This document shows positions 1 through 9,568 of a DNA stretch of 64,000 nucleotides, piece after piece (within the stretch, counting starts at the first letter, position 1; each line of letters begins with the position of its first letter). The notes under the pieces were generated by a model. That model searched no databases, was not told where the DNA came from, and worked only from the letters and a program-made list of their open reading frames with translations. A program made the translations under genes and the position numbers. Source of the stretch: JBNKHG01 sp050290225 (GTDB lineage Bacteria; Pseudomonadota; Gammaproteobacteria; Pseudomonadales; Cellvibrionaceae); assembly GCA_050290225.1 (NCBI GenBank), contig JBNKHG010000051.1, positions 1 through 64,000 on the forward strand, given 5' to 3'.

Positions 1-123
1 AACAAGATTCGTGTACTGCAACGCCGCGCCTATGGTTACCGTGATGAGGAGTATTTAAAACTCAAAATCATCGCCTCTTTCCTCCCGCCTCTACCCAAAA
101 GGATGCTTTATGACCCACACTAA
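1..123 (+). pseudogene. ISL3-family transposase, C-terminal end (cut by window edge)
   Basis: Open from base 1 to the TAA at 121-123, 40 codons. The translation contains the pattern RRAYGYRDEEYLKLKI, which is the usual C-terminal signature of ISL3-type (IS204/IS1001/IS1165) DDE transposases. Only the tail is visible, so I cannot say whether the element is intact to the left. No inverted repeat was recognised between here and the antiporter gene. Confidence 0.7.
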
Positions 124-164
124 TCCGCGTAGACCCAAAAAACGGATAAAAAGAGGAACCGGGT

Positions 165-1361
165 ATGAATCTTCCGATATTGATGGGACAAATCCTGAGC
201 CTGTGCGGTATCGCCCTGGGCGGTTTGGTCGTTCATCGTGTAACGCGGCTGGATGTGACCCTGTCGAGCCTGTTAAGCGGGTTGGTTGCCGGCGTACTGA
301 TTCCGTTGCTTGAGGTGGATATCGGTCTGCGCGCCCACCACGTCAAGGACCTGGTGTTCTATATTTTTTTGCCACTACTGGTGTTTGAAGCCGCCTGGCA
401 TATCAAGCCGGCACTGTTGCGGCGCTGGCTGATTCCGACACTGCTGCTGGCCACCCTCGGCGTGTTGATCTCTGCGGCGCTCACCGGTGTTGGTGTTTAC
501 TATGGTATCGGACACGCCGAGGGCTTTCCCTGGATTGCGGCATTGTTAACCGGCGCGATTTTGGCGGCCACGGATCCGGTGACTGTGGTGGCCAGACTGC
601 GAAGCCTGAACGCGCCGGAAGAACTTACCACTGTGTTTGAGGGGGAGAGCCTGTTTAATGATGCCACGGTTGTGGTGTTATTCAGCCTCGTTTTGCTGTT
701 GGCGCAGCAGCAGACTGCCCCCGGTTCAGTGTTGGCCTATTTCGCGGCTGTATTTTTTGGCGGTATTGCGGTGGGTGCGGTCCTGGGGGTGTTGGTAGCC
801 TTTGGGGTCTTGTTTATCGGTCAGGCCCCCGCCTCGGTATTGATTCTGGTGTTCAGTGCCTTCGGCAGTTTTTACCTGGCTGAATACACTTTTCATGTAT
901 CCGGCATCATGGCGGTGATGACGCTGGCGATTCTTGCACGGGTATGCCTGCGTGAGCACGAGAATACATTTCTGGCAGGAGTCGGTCCCACCTGGGAATG
1001 GTTAGGGCTATTGCTCAACACATTGATTTTCGCGCTGATGGGTTTGGTGATGACTTTCGACATGTTTCGAGAGCGGTGGCTGGCGATGTTGATCGCCATT
1101 GTCGCAGCCTTGGCCGCGCGATTTGCCGCTGTATACGCCTGTGCCGGATTGACGCATATGACCCGGCACCCGTTACCCCTGAGCTGGTCGTTAATACTCA
1201 GCTGGGGGGGATTGAGAGGCGCCATTGCGATTGCGTTAGTGCTGGCCCTGCCCGTGGAACTTCCCTATTGGTGGACGGTGCAGTCCATGGTGTTTGGGGT
1301 GGTGTTGTTTACGCTGCTGGCGCAGGGGCCTATCAGCGCTTATTTCATCAAGAGACTTTAA
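165..1361 (+). CDS. Na+/H+ antiporter, CPA1/NhaP type
   Basis: A 398-residue, very hydrophobic inner-membrane protein with about 11-12 membrane segments. Family signatures are visible: ATDPV near residue 130 (the ion-binding Asp of CPA1 exchangers), EGESLFND near 160, and SWGGLRGAIAIAL near 345. It is expected to exchange cytoplasmic Na+ (or K+) for external H+. It ends right after the last membrane helix, so it lacks the long cytoplasmic tail found in some relatives. The start follows an AGAGGAA ribosome site at good spacing. It is convergent with the LysR gene, 26 bp away. Family assignment is firm; ion specificity cannot be read from sequence. Confidence 0.9.
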   Translation: MNLPILMGQILSLCGIALGGLVVHRVTRLDVTLSSLLSGLVAGVLIPLLEVDIGLRAHHVKDLVFYIFLPLLVFEAAWHIKPALLRRWLIPTLLLATLGVLISAALTGVGVYYGIGHAEGFPWIAALLTGAILAATDPVTVVARLRSLNAPEELTTVFEGESLFNDATVVVLFSLVLLLAQQQTAPGSVLAYFAAVFFGGIAVGAVLGVLVAFGVLFIGQAPASVLILVFSAFGSFYLAEYTFHVSGIMAVMTLAILARVCLREHENTFLAGVGPTWEWLGLLLNTLIFALMGLVMTFDMFRERWLAMLIAIVAALAARFAAVYACAGLTHMTRHPLPLSWSLILSWGGLRGAIAIALVLALPVELPYWWTVQSMVFGVVLFTLLAQGPISAYFIKRL

Positions 1362-1387
1362 ACCGGTTACATCAAAAAGCGGTTACA

Positions 1388-2293
1388 TCAACTTGAGCGA
1401 CACAGCTCAATAATCATCCCCCGCAACCACTTGTGCCCGGGGTCGCCGTGCAGGCTGGAGTGCCACATCAGGTAAACCGGCGCGGCCCAATCTTCCACCG
1501 GTGCCGGGAAAAGGTTCAGATCGAATTTGTTGGCGAAATTTCGGGCGACGCGTTCAGGCAGCGCGCAGATCATATCCGTCTGTTCAACAATGTAGGGCAT
1601 ATTAAAAAAACTGGGCACCTTCATACTGTGCTTTCGACGCAGACCGCTGGCCATCAGGTGCTGGTCCAGCAACGAAATACGGTTGGTCTTGGGGTAGAGC
1701 ACAATATGTTCTGCAGACAGAAACTGTTCCAGAGAGGGGGCTTCGTGTATGTCGGGGTGATCCTTGCGAACCAGGCAATAGGCGGCTTCCTGGCACAGGG
1801 TCTCAATATGAAAATCCTTGTCCAGAATCGGAATATTGTCGATGGCGAAATCCACGGCGCCAAAGTGCATAAGATCCTTCAGCTCTTCATCGTATTGGGG
1901 CCAGATATTGACGCGGATACTGGACTGCTGGGCCTGTAGTTTTTTTAGCAAGTCGGGCACCAGGGTAATGGAGGCGTAGTCGAGAGAGGCGAGGGTAAAG
2001 ACGCGATCGCTTTTGTGGTGGTCAAAGGTGAGGGTCTGGGAAATGGTATCGCTGATTTTATTCAGCACTTCGCGAACGGGGCGCTCCAGCTCCAGGGCCC
2101 GGGGCGTGGGTTTGATGCCACTGCCGGTGCGGATAAACAGCTCATCCTTGAGGGTGATGCGCAAGCGGGACACGGCCGCGCTCATGGCCGGTTGGCTCAT
2201 GCCGATTTTTTCCGCGGCTGCCGACATTTTTCGCTCCGCCATGATGGCATCGAAAATGGTCAATAAGTTGAGGTCGACACTGCGTAAGTTCAT
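1388..2293 (-). CDS. LysR-family transcriptional regulator
   Basis: 301 residues, the normal LysR length. The N-terminal winged helix-turn-helix is clear (residues 1-60: VDLNLLTIFDAIM, then KIGMSQPAMSAAVSRLR), followed by a periplasmic-binding-protein-like effector domain. The spacing and sequence resemble the NodD/PcpR-like subgroup that begins MNLRSVDLNLL. No divergently transcribed partner sits upstream: the next gene is a TetR regulator on the same strand, so the target is unknown. It could act on the antiporter or on distant genes. Confidence 0.9.
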   Translation of the reverse strand: MNLRSVDLNLLTIFDAIMAERKMSAAAEKIGMSQPAMSAAVSRLRITLKDELFIRTGSGIKPTPRALELERPVREVLNKISDTISQTLTFDHHKSDRVFTLASLDYASITLVPDLLKKLQAQQSSIRVNIWPQYDEELKDLMHFGAVDFAIDNIPILDKDFHIETLCQEAAYCLVRKDHPDIHEAPSLEQFLSAEHIVLYPKTNRISLLDQHLMASGLRRKHSMKVPSFFNMPYIVEQTDMICALPERVARNFANKFDLNLFPAPVEDWAAPVYLMWHSSLHGDPGHKWLRGMIIELCRSS

Positions 2294-2356
2294 GGGGTGT
2301 CCTGTTAACCGGTTATGCTGTTAACCAGAGGGCTGGTTGTCCGCAATGGTATTTTT

Positions 2357-2995
2357 CTAGGGTTTCCCGGCAACGGCCAGGGCAATGGCCTGCTCGGTAA
2401 TCAGCGACTTTAACGCCCGCCAGTCCACTTCTTCGCTGTGGGTGGTGACCATCAAACCCTCCAGTAGCGCCGTAATCACATCTGTGCGCTGGCGAATCTC
2501 GGTTTCGCTCAAGGCGGGATTAACGCTCGAAATCAATTCAGCAATCTGTCGTTTCTGCGGTTTGTAAAAGGTTTCCAGCAGCTCGCCCGAATAGTTGTCG
2601 GCGACACCCAACAGCGGCCAGAACTGGATAAAAAAGTGGCGAGTAGCGGCGGTGCTGACATCATTCAGGTTAAAATCCACGGCGGCTTTTAAACGGGCCA
2701 GCGGCGAATCGCCGGCCGCGGCCATAATCCGAGCGTAGTTGTCATCGTAGCGTCTGCCCACGTATTCCATCAACGCCCGAATCAAATTTTCTTTTTTGGG
2801 GAAGTAGTATTGCAAATTGGCGAGACGTATACCGGCCCGGTCGGCGACGTTGCGCAGCGACCACTCGGCAGCGCCACCGGTTAGCAGCAATTGGTAAGCT
2901 GCCTCGACGATTTTATCGGCGGTGGCCTTGCCGTCACTGCGTTTGGCCGTACCCCTGCGCACAGTTGGATTCCGCGGTTTGTCGTTGGTGCCCAT
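2357..2995 (-). CDS. TetR-family transcriptional regulator
   Basis: 212 residues. The N-terminal TetR DNA-binding domain spans about residues 25-72, with the recognisable end of the helix-turn-helix (RNVADRAGIRLANLQYYFPKKENLI). The C-terminal ligand-binding half has no assignable ligand. A basic N-terminal extension of about 20 residues (RRGTAKR) precedes the domain. It is transcribed toward the LysR gene 63 bp downstream. Target genes cannot be inferred. Confidence 0.9.
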   Translation of the reverse strand: MGTNDKPRNPTVRRGTAKRSDGKATADKIVEAAYQLLLTGGAAEWSLRNVADRAGIRLANLQYYFPKKENLIRALMEYVGRRYDDNYARIMAAAGDSPLARLKAAVDFNLNDVSTAATRHFFIQFWPLLGVADNYSGELLETFYKPQKRQIAELISSVNPALSETEIRQRTDVITALLEGLMVTTHSEEVDWRALKSLITEQAIALAVAGKP

Positions 2996-3090
2996 AACTC
3001 TTCCGGTGCAGATGGTTTCGGGGCATTATAGCGGAATCCGGTGATAGTTTGGTATATCTGACCTAAGTGGTGTTGCGGAGAATTCAGGGC

Positions 3091-3150
3091 GGATCGAAGC
3101 CTACTGATCTTACACTTATAGACAGGCGTCAATATCACCCTGAAGGCGTA
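3091..3150. repeat. Left copy of about 55-bp direct repeat
   Basis: Shares GGATCGAAGCC followed by a 36-bp block (ACAGGCGTCAATATCAC plus flanks, about 5 mismatches) with 17861-17909 in the same orientation. This copy has about 11 extra bases between the two blocks. It lies directly 3' of the alpha-glucosidase stop codon, so the two copies bracket the whole malto-oligosaccharide locus. Confidence 0.7.
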
Positions 3151-4764
3151 CTAGGTCTGCGCAAAAAAAGCGCTAAATGGCGGGAGGACAACAAAGTTGT
3201 CTTTGACTTCCAGTTTGTCCATGCCATGTCCATTTAGCGCCATTGCGCCGGGGGGAAGTTCGAAATTCACATCGGCGTCGTTTAGGTTAAAGCATGCCAG
3301 CAGGGTCTGTTCGGGGTGGCGTCGGAAAAAGGCGAGCAGGTTGTCAGGCCCATCGATAAACTCAATATCCCCCCAACGCAGGGCTGGCTGCTGTTTGCGC
3401 CAGCGGAAAAAATTGCGGTAGTGGTTGAGGACCGAGTCGGGTTTAATATCCTGCCGGTCGACAGCTTTTTCCAGATGTGCCCCGGGCAGGGGGAGCCAGG
3501 CGCTTCCCTCACTGAATCCACCCCGGGCGTCGTTTTCACGCCAGGGCATCGGGGTGCGACAACCGTCGCGGCCTTTGAAGTTCGGCCAGAAAGCTTTGCC
3601 GTAAGGATCCTGTAGTTGTTCGTAACCGATTTCGGCTTCCGTCAATCCCAGCTCCTCTCCCTGGTAACTGCACAGGCATCCGCGCAGGGAACCGAGGAGG
3701 GCATTGATCATTTTGGCCAGTTGGTCACTCGTATGGACGCCGCCCCAGCGACTCAGCACGCGGGTGACATCGTGATTTCCCACGGCCCAGCAGGGCCAGC
3801 CGTTGTGCAGGTGCTGCTCCAGTGTGCTCACCGTGGCGCGGATATAGTCCGCCGAGAAGTCATCGACCAGGAGCTCGAAACTGTACGCCGTATGCAGATG
3901 CTCATCGCCAGCGGTGTATTCCGCCATGGTGGCAAGCGAGTCTTCCGACGAAATCTCACCCAGTGCAACCGTACCGGGATAGCGATCGAGCAGCGCCCGC
4001 AACGCCTTCAGGAAGCTGAGGTTTTCCGGCTGGGTGTTGTTGTAGAGGTGGTATTGAAAAGCGTAGGGATTGTCCTTTGCAAAACCACGGCCCTGTCTCT
4101 TGTGCGCCGGTTTCGGCGGGTTATCCCGGAGTTGGCTGTCGTGAAAACAAAAATTGATGGCATCGAGACGCAGCCCGTCAACGCCGCGTTTTAGCCAGAA
4201 TTCCACCTCTTCCAGCATTTGCGCCCGCACCTCGGGATTGTGGTAGTTCAGGTCTGGCTGGCTATCCAGGAAATTGTGCAGGTAGTACTGTCCGCGACGC
4301 GGTTCCCATTGCCAGGCGCCACCGCCGAATATGGACAGCCAGTTGTTGGGTGGACCACCGTCCTCACAGGCGTCAGCCCACACGTACCAGTCAGACTTGG
4401 GATTGTCGCGACTCTCGCGGCTCTCCTGAAACCAGGCATGCTGGTCGGATGTGTGGCTCAGCACCTGGTCGATAATCACCTTGAGGCCGGCCCGGTGGGC
4501 GGTTTCGATAAGCCTGTCAAAATCGTCCATTGCGCCGAAAATGGGATCGATCTTTCGGTAATCACTTATATCGTAGCCGAAATCCTTCATCGGTGACTGG
4601 AAAAACGGAGAGACCCAAATGGCGTCGACGCCCAGACTGGCGATGTAATCGATTTTCTCAATGATTCCGGCGATATCACCGATTCCATCGTTGTTGGTAT
4701 CCCTAAGGCTGCGCGGGTAAATCTGGTAGATAACGGCACCTTGCCACCATGGTATGTCAGACAT
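3151..4764 (-). CDS. Alpha-glucosidase, GH13 family
   Basis: Hydrolyses terminal alpha-glucosidic bonds of malto-oligosaccharides. With the start at 4764 it is 537 residues, beginning PWWQGAVIYQIYPRS, a hallmark of GH13 oligo-1,6/alpha-glucosidases. The three catalytic acids are visible: Asp201 (GLRLDAINF), Glu270 (ALGEI) and Asp332 (GNHDVTR). I chose 4764 because GGAG lies 10 bp upstream; a GTG at 4848 would add 28 residues with weak start signals. No signal peptide follows from this start, so it is probably cytoplasmic and acts on sugar delivered by the neighbouring transporter. It is divergent from the TBDR gene, and each promoter region carries one copy of a LacI-type operator. Confidence 0.92.
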   Translation of the reverse strand: MSDIPWWQGAVIYQIYPRSLRDTNNDGIGDIAGIIEKIDYIASLGVDAIWVSPFFQSPMKDFGYDISDYRKIDPIFGAMDDFDRLIETAHRAGLKVIIDQVLSHTSDQHAWFQESRESRDNPKSDWYVWADACEDGGPPNNWLSIFGGGAWQWEPRRGQYYLHNFLDSQPDLNYHNPEVRAQMLEEVEFWLKRGVDGLRLDAINFCFHDSQLRDNPPKPAHKRQGRGFAKDNPYAFQYHLYNNTQPENLSFLKALRALLDRYPGTVALGEISSEDSLATMAEYTAGDEHLHTAYSFELLVDDFSADYIRATVSTLEQHLHNGWPCWAVGNHDVTRVLSRWGGVHTSDQLAKMINALLGSLRGCLCSYQGEELGLTEAEIGYEQLQDPYGKAFWPNFKGRDGCRTPMPWRENDARGGFSEGSAWLPLPGAHLEKAVDRQDIKPDSVLNHYRNFFRWRKQQPALRWGDIEFIDGPDNLLAFFRRHPEQTLLACFNLNDADVNFELPPGAMALNGHGMDKLEVKDNFVVLPPFSAFFAQT

Positions 4765-4866
4765 CTGGGTATTGCTCCGGTTTGGGTGGATCCCGGCCTG
4801 TTGTTCAGGCGCTTGCAGTTGGCAGGAAACTAAAATAAGAGATAGCACCGGTTTGTCTCAAGGGTG

Positions 4867-4881
4867 TGCATACGTATTCAT
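4867..4881. promoter_or_regulatory. Putative LacI-family operator, copy 1
   Basis: TGCATACGTATTCAT, a near-palindrome centred on ATACGTAT with the CG centre typical of LacI-family operators. It lies about 100 bp upstream of the alpha-glucosidase start and is the exact reverse complement of the site at 4996-5010. The likely ligand is the LacI regulator at 16611-17654; that link is inference. Confidence 0.65.
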
Positions 4882-4995
4882 CCCGGGTTTATCACCCATA
4901 CCCACCATAGGCCATGGTCGTTAGTTCTAACCACTTGATATATCTGGGTTTTTATTTTTCCTGCGATCTGGCGCGCGGCTGGAAAAGCGTGTGCT

Positions 4996-5010
4996 ATGAA
5001 TACGTATGCA
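4996..5010. promoter_or_regulatory. Putative LacI-family operator, copy 2
   Basis: ATGAATACGTATGCA, exact reverse complement of the site at 4867-4881, about 110 bp upstream of the TBDR start. The mirrored pair in a 355-bp divergent gene gap suggests co-regulation of alpha-glucosidase and the TBDR/MFS/amylase operon by one repressor. Nothing else was recognised between 4765 and 5119. Confidence 0.65.
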
Positions 5011-5119
5011 GTCTATTGCAGGGATTTTTTTGAAGAGAGTATGATCAATCGGGTCGATATCGAGTGCATGGCAACGCCAAACAACAGACACCAATAACTA
5101 CAGCGTCAGGTAAAGGCAA

Positions 5120-7867
5120 ATGAAAGAGAGTCCGTTATCTTCTCGAAATAAACTGGCTACGGCTATATCGGCCGTAATGGGTATGGCGGCTGTGTGCGCG
5201 CCTGTGGCACAGGTATCGGCTGGTGTAGCCGAGATTGAAGAAATAATTGTTACGGTTGAAAGGCGCGAGCAATCCATGCAGGATGTCGCTGCCACGGTAC
5301 AATCCTTCAGTGCCGACGAACTGGATTCGTTTGGCATCAACAACGATTTTCGCAATTTGCAGAACGCGGTTACCGGTCTGCACATTTCCAATCAGGAGGG
5401 AAAGCTGGAAGTGTACCTGCGCGGGGTGGGAAACTCCGATAGCGACTTCGCTTCTGATCCTTCCGTCGCCACACACTATAACGGTGTGTACCTTCCACGT
5501 CCGCGATCCATTGGCCCGATGTTTTTCGATGTAGAGCGGGTTGAAGTCAACAAGGGCCCGCAGGGGACTTTGCGCGGGCGCAACGCCACCGGTGGTACCA
5601 TCAACATCCTGTCAAAACGGCCTGAATTCAATGAGGCCTACGGTTCAGTAAAAGTGGGTATTGGCCGTTACGAGCAGCGGCAATTGGAAGCCATCGCCAA
5701 CCTGCCCGTCAGCGAGACGCTGGCCGTTCGCGCGGCTGTGTACACGGAGGAGCGCGATCCCTATATGAAAAACGCCTTCACCGGTTCAACCGATGCCCTG
5801 GCAAGCCTGAGTGGCAGTGCCAGCCGCATTGAGGAGGCCTTTGCCGGCGGCATTGATGCACCCGGCGCGATGGATGATCAGGCTATTCGAATCTCCGCAC
5901 AGTGGAATCCCACCGAAAACTTTTCGGCTTTTTTCCTGGCAGATAAAGTTGAGCAACAAGGCTCGGGAACACCGGGCGCTTTTACCGGCCGGGCGTTGTC
6001 CTCCGGGTATGATATCGACGACCTGAGCGATCCCTACAATCAGTTCTTCCTCAATGAAGGCGCATTGAATAACGACATTGAGGGCTTTAGCACGAAGTTG
6101 ACCTATGAGTTCAGTGGTTTTGCCCTGGAATATAACGGTTCCTGGCGGGAGTATGATTTTCAAAACCGCAATGCCGCGCGCGAGTGGCAGATAGGCATGG
6201 ATTACCCGGGAGCGCGGGAAGAAGCAGATGCCGTGGTGCTCGGCAATGAGCAAACCGCCATGGGCAACTTCAGCCAGAATGAAATTTCCGAAACCAAGGT
6301 GCATGAAATCCGTGCCTACTCCACTGGCGATGGGCCTCTGCAATGGACCACCGGTGTGTTTATGATGGAGGAGGATTTCAGTTATTCTTCCCAGGATTTC
6401 TCTCACGGCTGGTGGGGGGACTGCGATTGGTTCCAGGCCGGCACCAATTGCGGTTGGCTGAATGGACTGTCCGGCGAAAACCGTGGTGATGGTTCAACCA
6501 TCGATTCGACAGCGGTATTTTTCGACGGCACCTATGCCTTGACGGAGAAGCTGCGGGTTAAAGGCGGCGTGCGCTGGACAGAAGATGAAAAAGTGGCCAG
6601 GGACTCCAATATCAACTACCAGTTGGTGGTGAGCGATGCCGCCCTGGAAGCACTGGGGTTGTCCGGACCTGAGGATATCGTTATGGGAACCAACGGCCTG
6701 GAGCTGACCAAAGCCGGGGATCGTCCCGTGGATGTCGTCCCGATTGGCAACAACGCGCAAACCCGACAATTCTTCCTCGATGGCATCTCTTCCTGGGGCG
6801 GGAGCGACAACCTGGATGATATTATCGCTTGGGACCCGAGCCAGTTTCAGGTGGTGACATCATCGGATTTTGACGATGGCACGGGTACCGGAAATATCAC
6901 CAAACTCTACAAGGAGAGTTATACCGATTGGCGTTTGGGCTTCGAGTACGACCTGAGCGATTCTCAACTGCTGTATGGTACCGTCTCCACAGGTACGCGA
7001 TCAGGTGGGGTTAACCGCGCTCTACCCGGTGCGCTTGGCGCAACTGTCGAATGGTCGCCGGAGGAGTTGACGGTGTGGGAATTGGGCTCGAAGAATGAGT
7101 TCGAGTGGGGTGATATGCCTGTGCGCTTGAACGCCGCGCTATTCTATTACGATTACCAGGACAAAGTGGTGCAGGGACTGGTTACCATTACCACGCCCTG
7201 TAGCTCCAGCGCCACCGGTTTCTGTTCCGATAACTATGTACAGAACCAGAACGCGGCCAAGGCAGAGCTGATTGGCCTGGAGGTCGATGGTGACATACTG
7301 CTGCCCATGGATTTCCGCTTCCGTTGGAACTTCGCTTACCTGGACAGCGAGTTCAAGGACAGCGACATAGTCGATTACCGCCAGGGCAGTGCCGTGGTGA
7401 ACATCGACGGCAACCAGTTGCCCAATACCTCAAAATACAATCTGACACTCACCCTGCAGCAGTCTTCCGACGTGAATTGGGGGCTGATCAATGCTGTGGA
7501 CTGGTCCGTCAGCATGACCTACCGCAGCAAGTACTACCTGTCGCCCTTCAATGACCAGGGCTTCGATGCCAGCGGCAACGAAATTCCCCTGTCCGATATG
7601 GTCGTGAACAATCACTGGCTGATAACGGGGGCCGGGTTTGATGGCGCCAATGGTAACTTTATGTCTGACAGTGTTCCCGCCACTGTGATCTGGAACGCCA
7701 ATGTGGGCATGAACTTCGGTGACGAAGGACAGTACCGGGTGGAAGCCTGGGGCAGCAACCTGACGGACGAGACCTATTCGGGCAAGGCCTTTATCAACGA
7801 CTCGGTCAATATCCGTTTCCTCAATCCGCCGCGCATGGCAGGCCTGCGCTTTATCGCCAACTTCTGA
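5120..7867 (+). CDS. TonB-dependent outer-membrane receptor, malto-oligosaccharide locus
   Basis: A 915-residue outer-membrane receptor. It has an N-terminal signal peptide (residues about 1-37, ending VAQVSAGV), a TonB box region (EEIIVTVERREQSMQD), a plug domain with the RVEVNKGPQGTLRGRNATGG block near residue 145, and a C-terminal 22-strand-type barrel ending in aromatic Phe (FIANF). By position it should import starch-derived maltodextrins; substrate specificity is inferred only from its neighbours (GH13 enzymes, sugar MFS transporter, LacI). The start follows a GGTAAAG site. It is the first gene of an apparent operon, although a strong terminator follows it. Confidence 0.93.
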   Translation: MKESPLSSRNKLATAISAVMGMAAVCAPVAQVSAGVAEIEEIIVTVERREQSMQDVAATVQSFSADELDSFGINNDFRNLQNAVTGLHISNQEGKLEVYLRGVGNSDSDFASDPSVATHYNGVYLPRPRSIGPMFFDVERVEVNKGPQGTLRGRNATGGTINILSKRPEFNEAYGSVKVGIGRYEQRQLEAIANLPVSETLAVRAAVYTEERDPYMKNAFTGSTDALASLSGSASRIEEAFAGGIDAPGAMDDQAIRISAQWNPTENFSAFFLADKVEQQGSGTPGAFTGRALSSGYDIDDLSDPYNQFFLNEGALNNDIEGFSTKLTYEFSGFALEYNGSWREYDFQNRNAAREWQIGMDYPGAREEADAVVLGNEQTAMGNFSQNEISETKVHEIRAYSTGDGPLQWTTGVFMMEEDFSYSSQDFSHGWWGDCDWFQAGTNCGWLNGLSGENRGDGSTIDSTAVFFDGTYALTEKLRVKGGVRWTEDEKVARDSNINYQLVVSDAALEALGLSGPEDIVMGTNGLELTKAGDRPVDVVPIGNNAQTRQFFLDGISSWGGSDNLDDIIAWDPSQFQVVTSSDFDDGTGTGNITKLYKESYTDWRLGFEYDLSDSQLLYGTVSTGTRSGGVNRALPGALGATVEWSPEELTVWELGSKNEFEWGDMPVRLNAALFYYDYQDKVVQGLVTITTPCSSSATGFCSDNYVQNQNAAKAELIGLEVDGDILLPMDFRFRWNFAYLDSEFKDSDIVDYRQGSAVVNIDGNQLPNTSKYNLTLTLQQSSDVNWGLINAVDWSVSMTYRSKYYLSPFNDQGFDASGNEIPLSDMVVNNHWLITGAGFDGANGNFMSDSVPATVIWNANVGMNFGDEGQYRVEAWGSNLTDETYSGKAFINDSVNIRFLNPPRMAGLRFIANF

Positions 7868-7892
7868 CCCCTGTAAACTCTGTGACAGGATT

Positions 7893-7923
7893 GGGCCACT
7901 CAATGACGGGTGGCCCTTTTTTT
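7893..7923 (+). terminator. Rho-independent terminator after the TBDR gene
   Basis: Stem GGGCCAC/GTGGCCC (7893-7899 with 7910-7916) followed by a run of T. It lies between the TBDR stop and the MFS gene, so the downstream transporter and amylase are probably transcribed at a reduced level by read-through or from their own promoter. Confidence 0.8.
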
Positions 7924-8008
7924 CTCCCGGTCTTGTCACCCGACAGTGTCAGGTCGTAGCATGATTAACGACAATAAAAATTCACATTCAGAGGTTGGAA
8001 AGCGTCCT

Positions 8009-9550
8009 ATGCAGAGTCAGAGACCCCAATTGCGCTTTTGGCAGATCTGGAATATGTGTTTTGGTTTTCTGGGTATCCAGTTCGGGTTTGCGCTACAGAA
8101 TGCGAATGTGAGCCGGATTTTTCAAACCCTGGGCGCCGCCATCGATGATATCCCCATTCTATGGATCGCGGCACCGGTGACGGGGTTGCTGGTACAACCC
8201 GTTGTCGGTTATATCAGTGATCGTACCTGGAACCGACTGGGTCGTCGTCGTCCCTATTTTCTCTACGGTGCCCTGTTATCCTCAGCGGCGCTGCTGTTCA
8301 TGCCGCATTCCCCGAGCCTCTGGGTTGCCGCCGGTACCCTGTGGATTATGGACGCCTCCATCAATGTCTCCATGGAGCCTTTTCGTGCCTTTGTGGGCGA
8401 TATGCTGCCGGAGCAGCAGCGCAGCAGCGGTTTCGCCATGCAGAGTTTTTTTATCGGTGTCGGATCGGTGGTCGCTTCGGCATTGCCCTGGATTATGGCC
8501 AATGGTTGGGATGTGAGTAACGTCGCCCGGGAGGGCGGACTGCCGGATACAGTGACCTACGCTTTTTACGCCGGCGGGGTGGTATTGTTGCTGGCGGTTC
8601 TCTGGACCGTACTGACCACACGGGAATACTCTCCCGAACAGTTGCAAGCCTTCTCACAACAGGAGCAGGGTGAAACCGATGAGCAGCCTGCAAGTGCAGG
8701 CGGAACCCGCGCGGAGGGGCAGTACCTCCGGGGTTGTTGGGGCTGGCTGTTGGCAGGTGCACTGGGGGTGGGATTGGTATCTGTCCTGGGTTTGGAAAAA
8801 GAACTCTATATCGTTGGCTTTGGGCTTCTGTTATTCGGACTGCTGCAGATGCTGGTGGCTTTTTACAAGCGCAGGGACAGGGACGATAACGGTTTGTGCC
8901 AGATTATGGATGACCTCTTCGCCATGCCCGATACCATGAAGCAACTGGCCTGGGTGCAGTTTTTTTCCTGGTTTGCCCTGTTTGCCATGTGGATTTATAC
9001 CACCTCGGCGGTCACCGCTTTTCATTACGGTGCCACTGATCCCCACACCGAACTTTACAACGACGGCGCGAACTGGGTTGGCGTGCTGTTTGCCGCCTAC
9101 AATGGATTTGCGGCACTGGCCGCGTTTTTTATTGCCTGGTGCGCTAACCGCTTTGGCCAGAAACTTGCCCACCTGCTTAATCTCTGGTTGGGGGGGCTGG
9201 GTCTCATCTCTTTTGTCTGGATTCGTGATCCCGCCTGGCTGATGTTATCCATGGTCGGGGTGGGTATTGCCTGGGCCTCCATCCTGTCGCTTCCCTATGC
9301 CATTTTGTCCTGTGCGTTGCCCACACAAAAAATGGGTGTCTATATGGGGATATTCAATTTCTTCATTGTGATTCCGCAAATACTGGCGGCCAGCATTCTC
9401 GGTTTTCTGGTCAACCACTGGTTTTCAGGACAGGCGATTTACGCATTGGTACTGGGCGGTGGCAGTTGGATACTGGCTGGTGGACTGGTATTGAGAGTGA
9501 AAGCGCCACGGGGGCTGACAGCCCGCGCAGAACGTTGTATGGCTCACTAA
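8009..9550 (+). CDS. MFS sugar transporter, inner membrane
   Basis: 513 residues from the chosen ATG, about 12 membrane segments. It begins with the RFWQIWNMCFGFLGIQFGFALQN pattern seen in MFS/GPH-like sugar transporters that accompany TBDR-GH13 loci in Alteromonadales, Xanthomonas and Caulobacter; the signature YISDRTWNRLGRRRP follows in the second loop. It probably moves maltose or short maltodextrins from periplasm to cytoplasm by cation symport. I chose 8009 because GGAAAG lies 6 bp upstream; 7961 is an in-frame alternative, and the longer frame from 7910 would start inside the terminator hairpin. The amylase gene begins 18 bp after its stop, so the two are co-transcribed. Confidence 0.85.
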   Translation: MQSQRPQLRFWQIWNMCFGFLGIQFGFALQNANVSRIFQTLGAAIDDIPILWIAAPVTGLLVQPVVGYISDRTWNRLGRRRPYFLYGALLSSAALLFMPHSPSLWVAAGTLWIMDASINVSMEPFRAFVGDMLPEQQRSSGFAMQSFFIGVGSVVASALPWIMANGWDVSNVAREGGLPDTVTYAFYAGGVVLLLAVLWTVLTTREYSPEQLQAFSQQEQGETDEQPASAGGTRAEGQYLRGCWGWLLAGALGVGLVSVLGLEKELYIVGFGLLLFGLLQMLVAFYKRRDRDDNGLCQIMDDLFAMPDTMKQLAWVQFFSWFALFAMWIYTTSAVTAFHYGATDPHTELYNDGANWVGVLFAAYNGFAALAAFFIAWCANRFGQKLAHLLNLWLGGLGLISFVWIRDPAWLMLSMVGVGIAWASILSLPYAILSCALPTQKMGVYMGIFNFFIVIPQILAASILGFLVNHWFSGQAIYALVLGGGSWILAGGLVLRVKAPRGLTARAERCMAH

Positions 9551-9568
9551 GTCAAGGGGCTTTTGTTG

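Noticed and set aside
4765..4848. GTG start for alpha-glucosidase that would add a lipobox-like LVSC
   Set aside because: The extension has no basic N-terminus and no ribosome site, while the ATG at 4764 has GGAG at 10 bp and gives the conserved family start.
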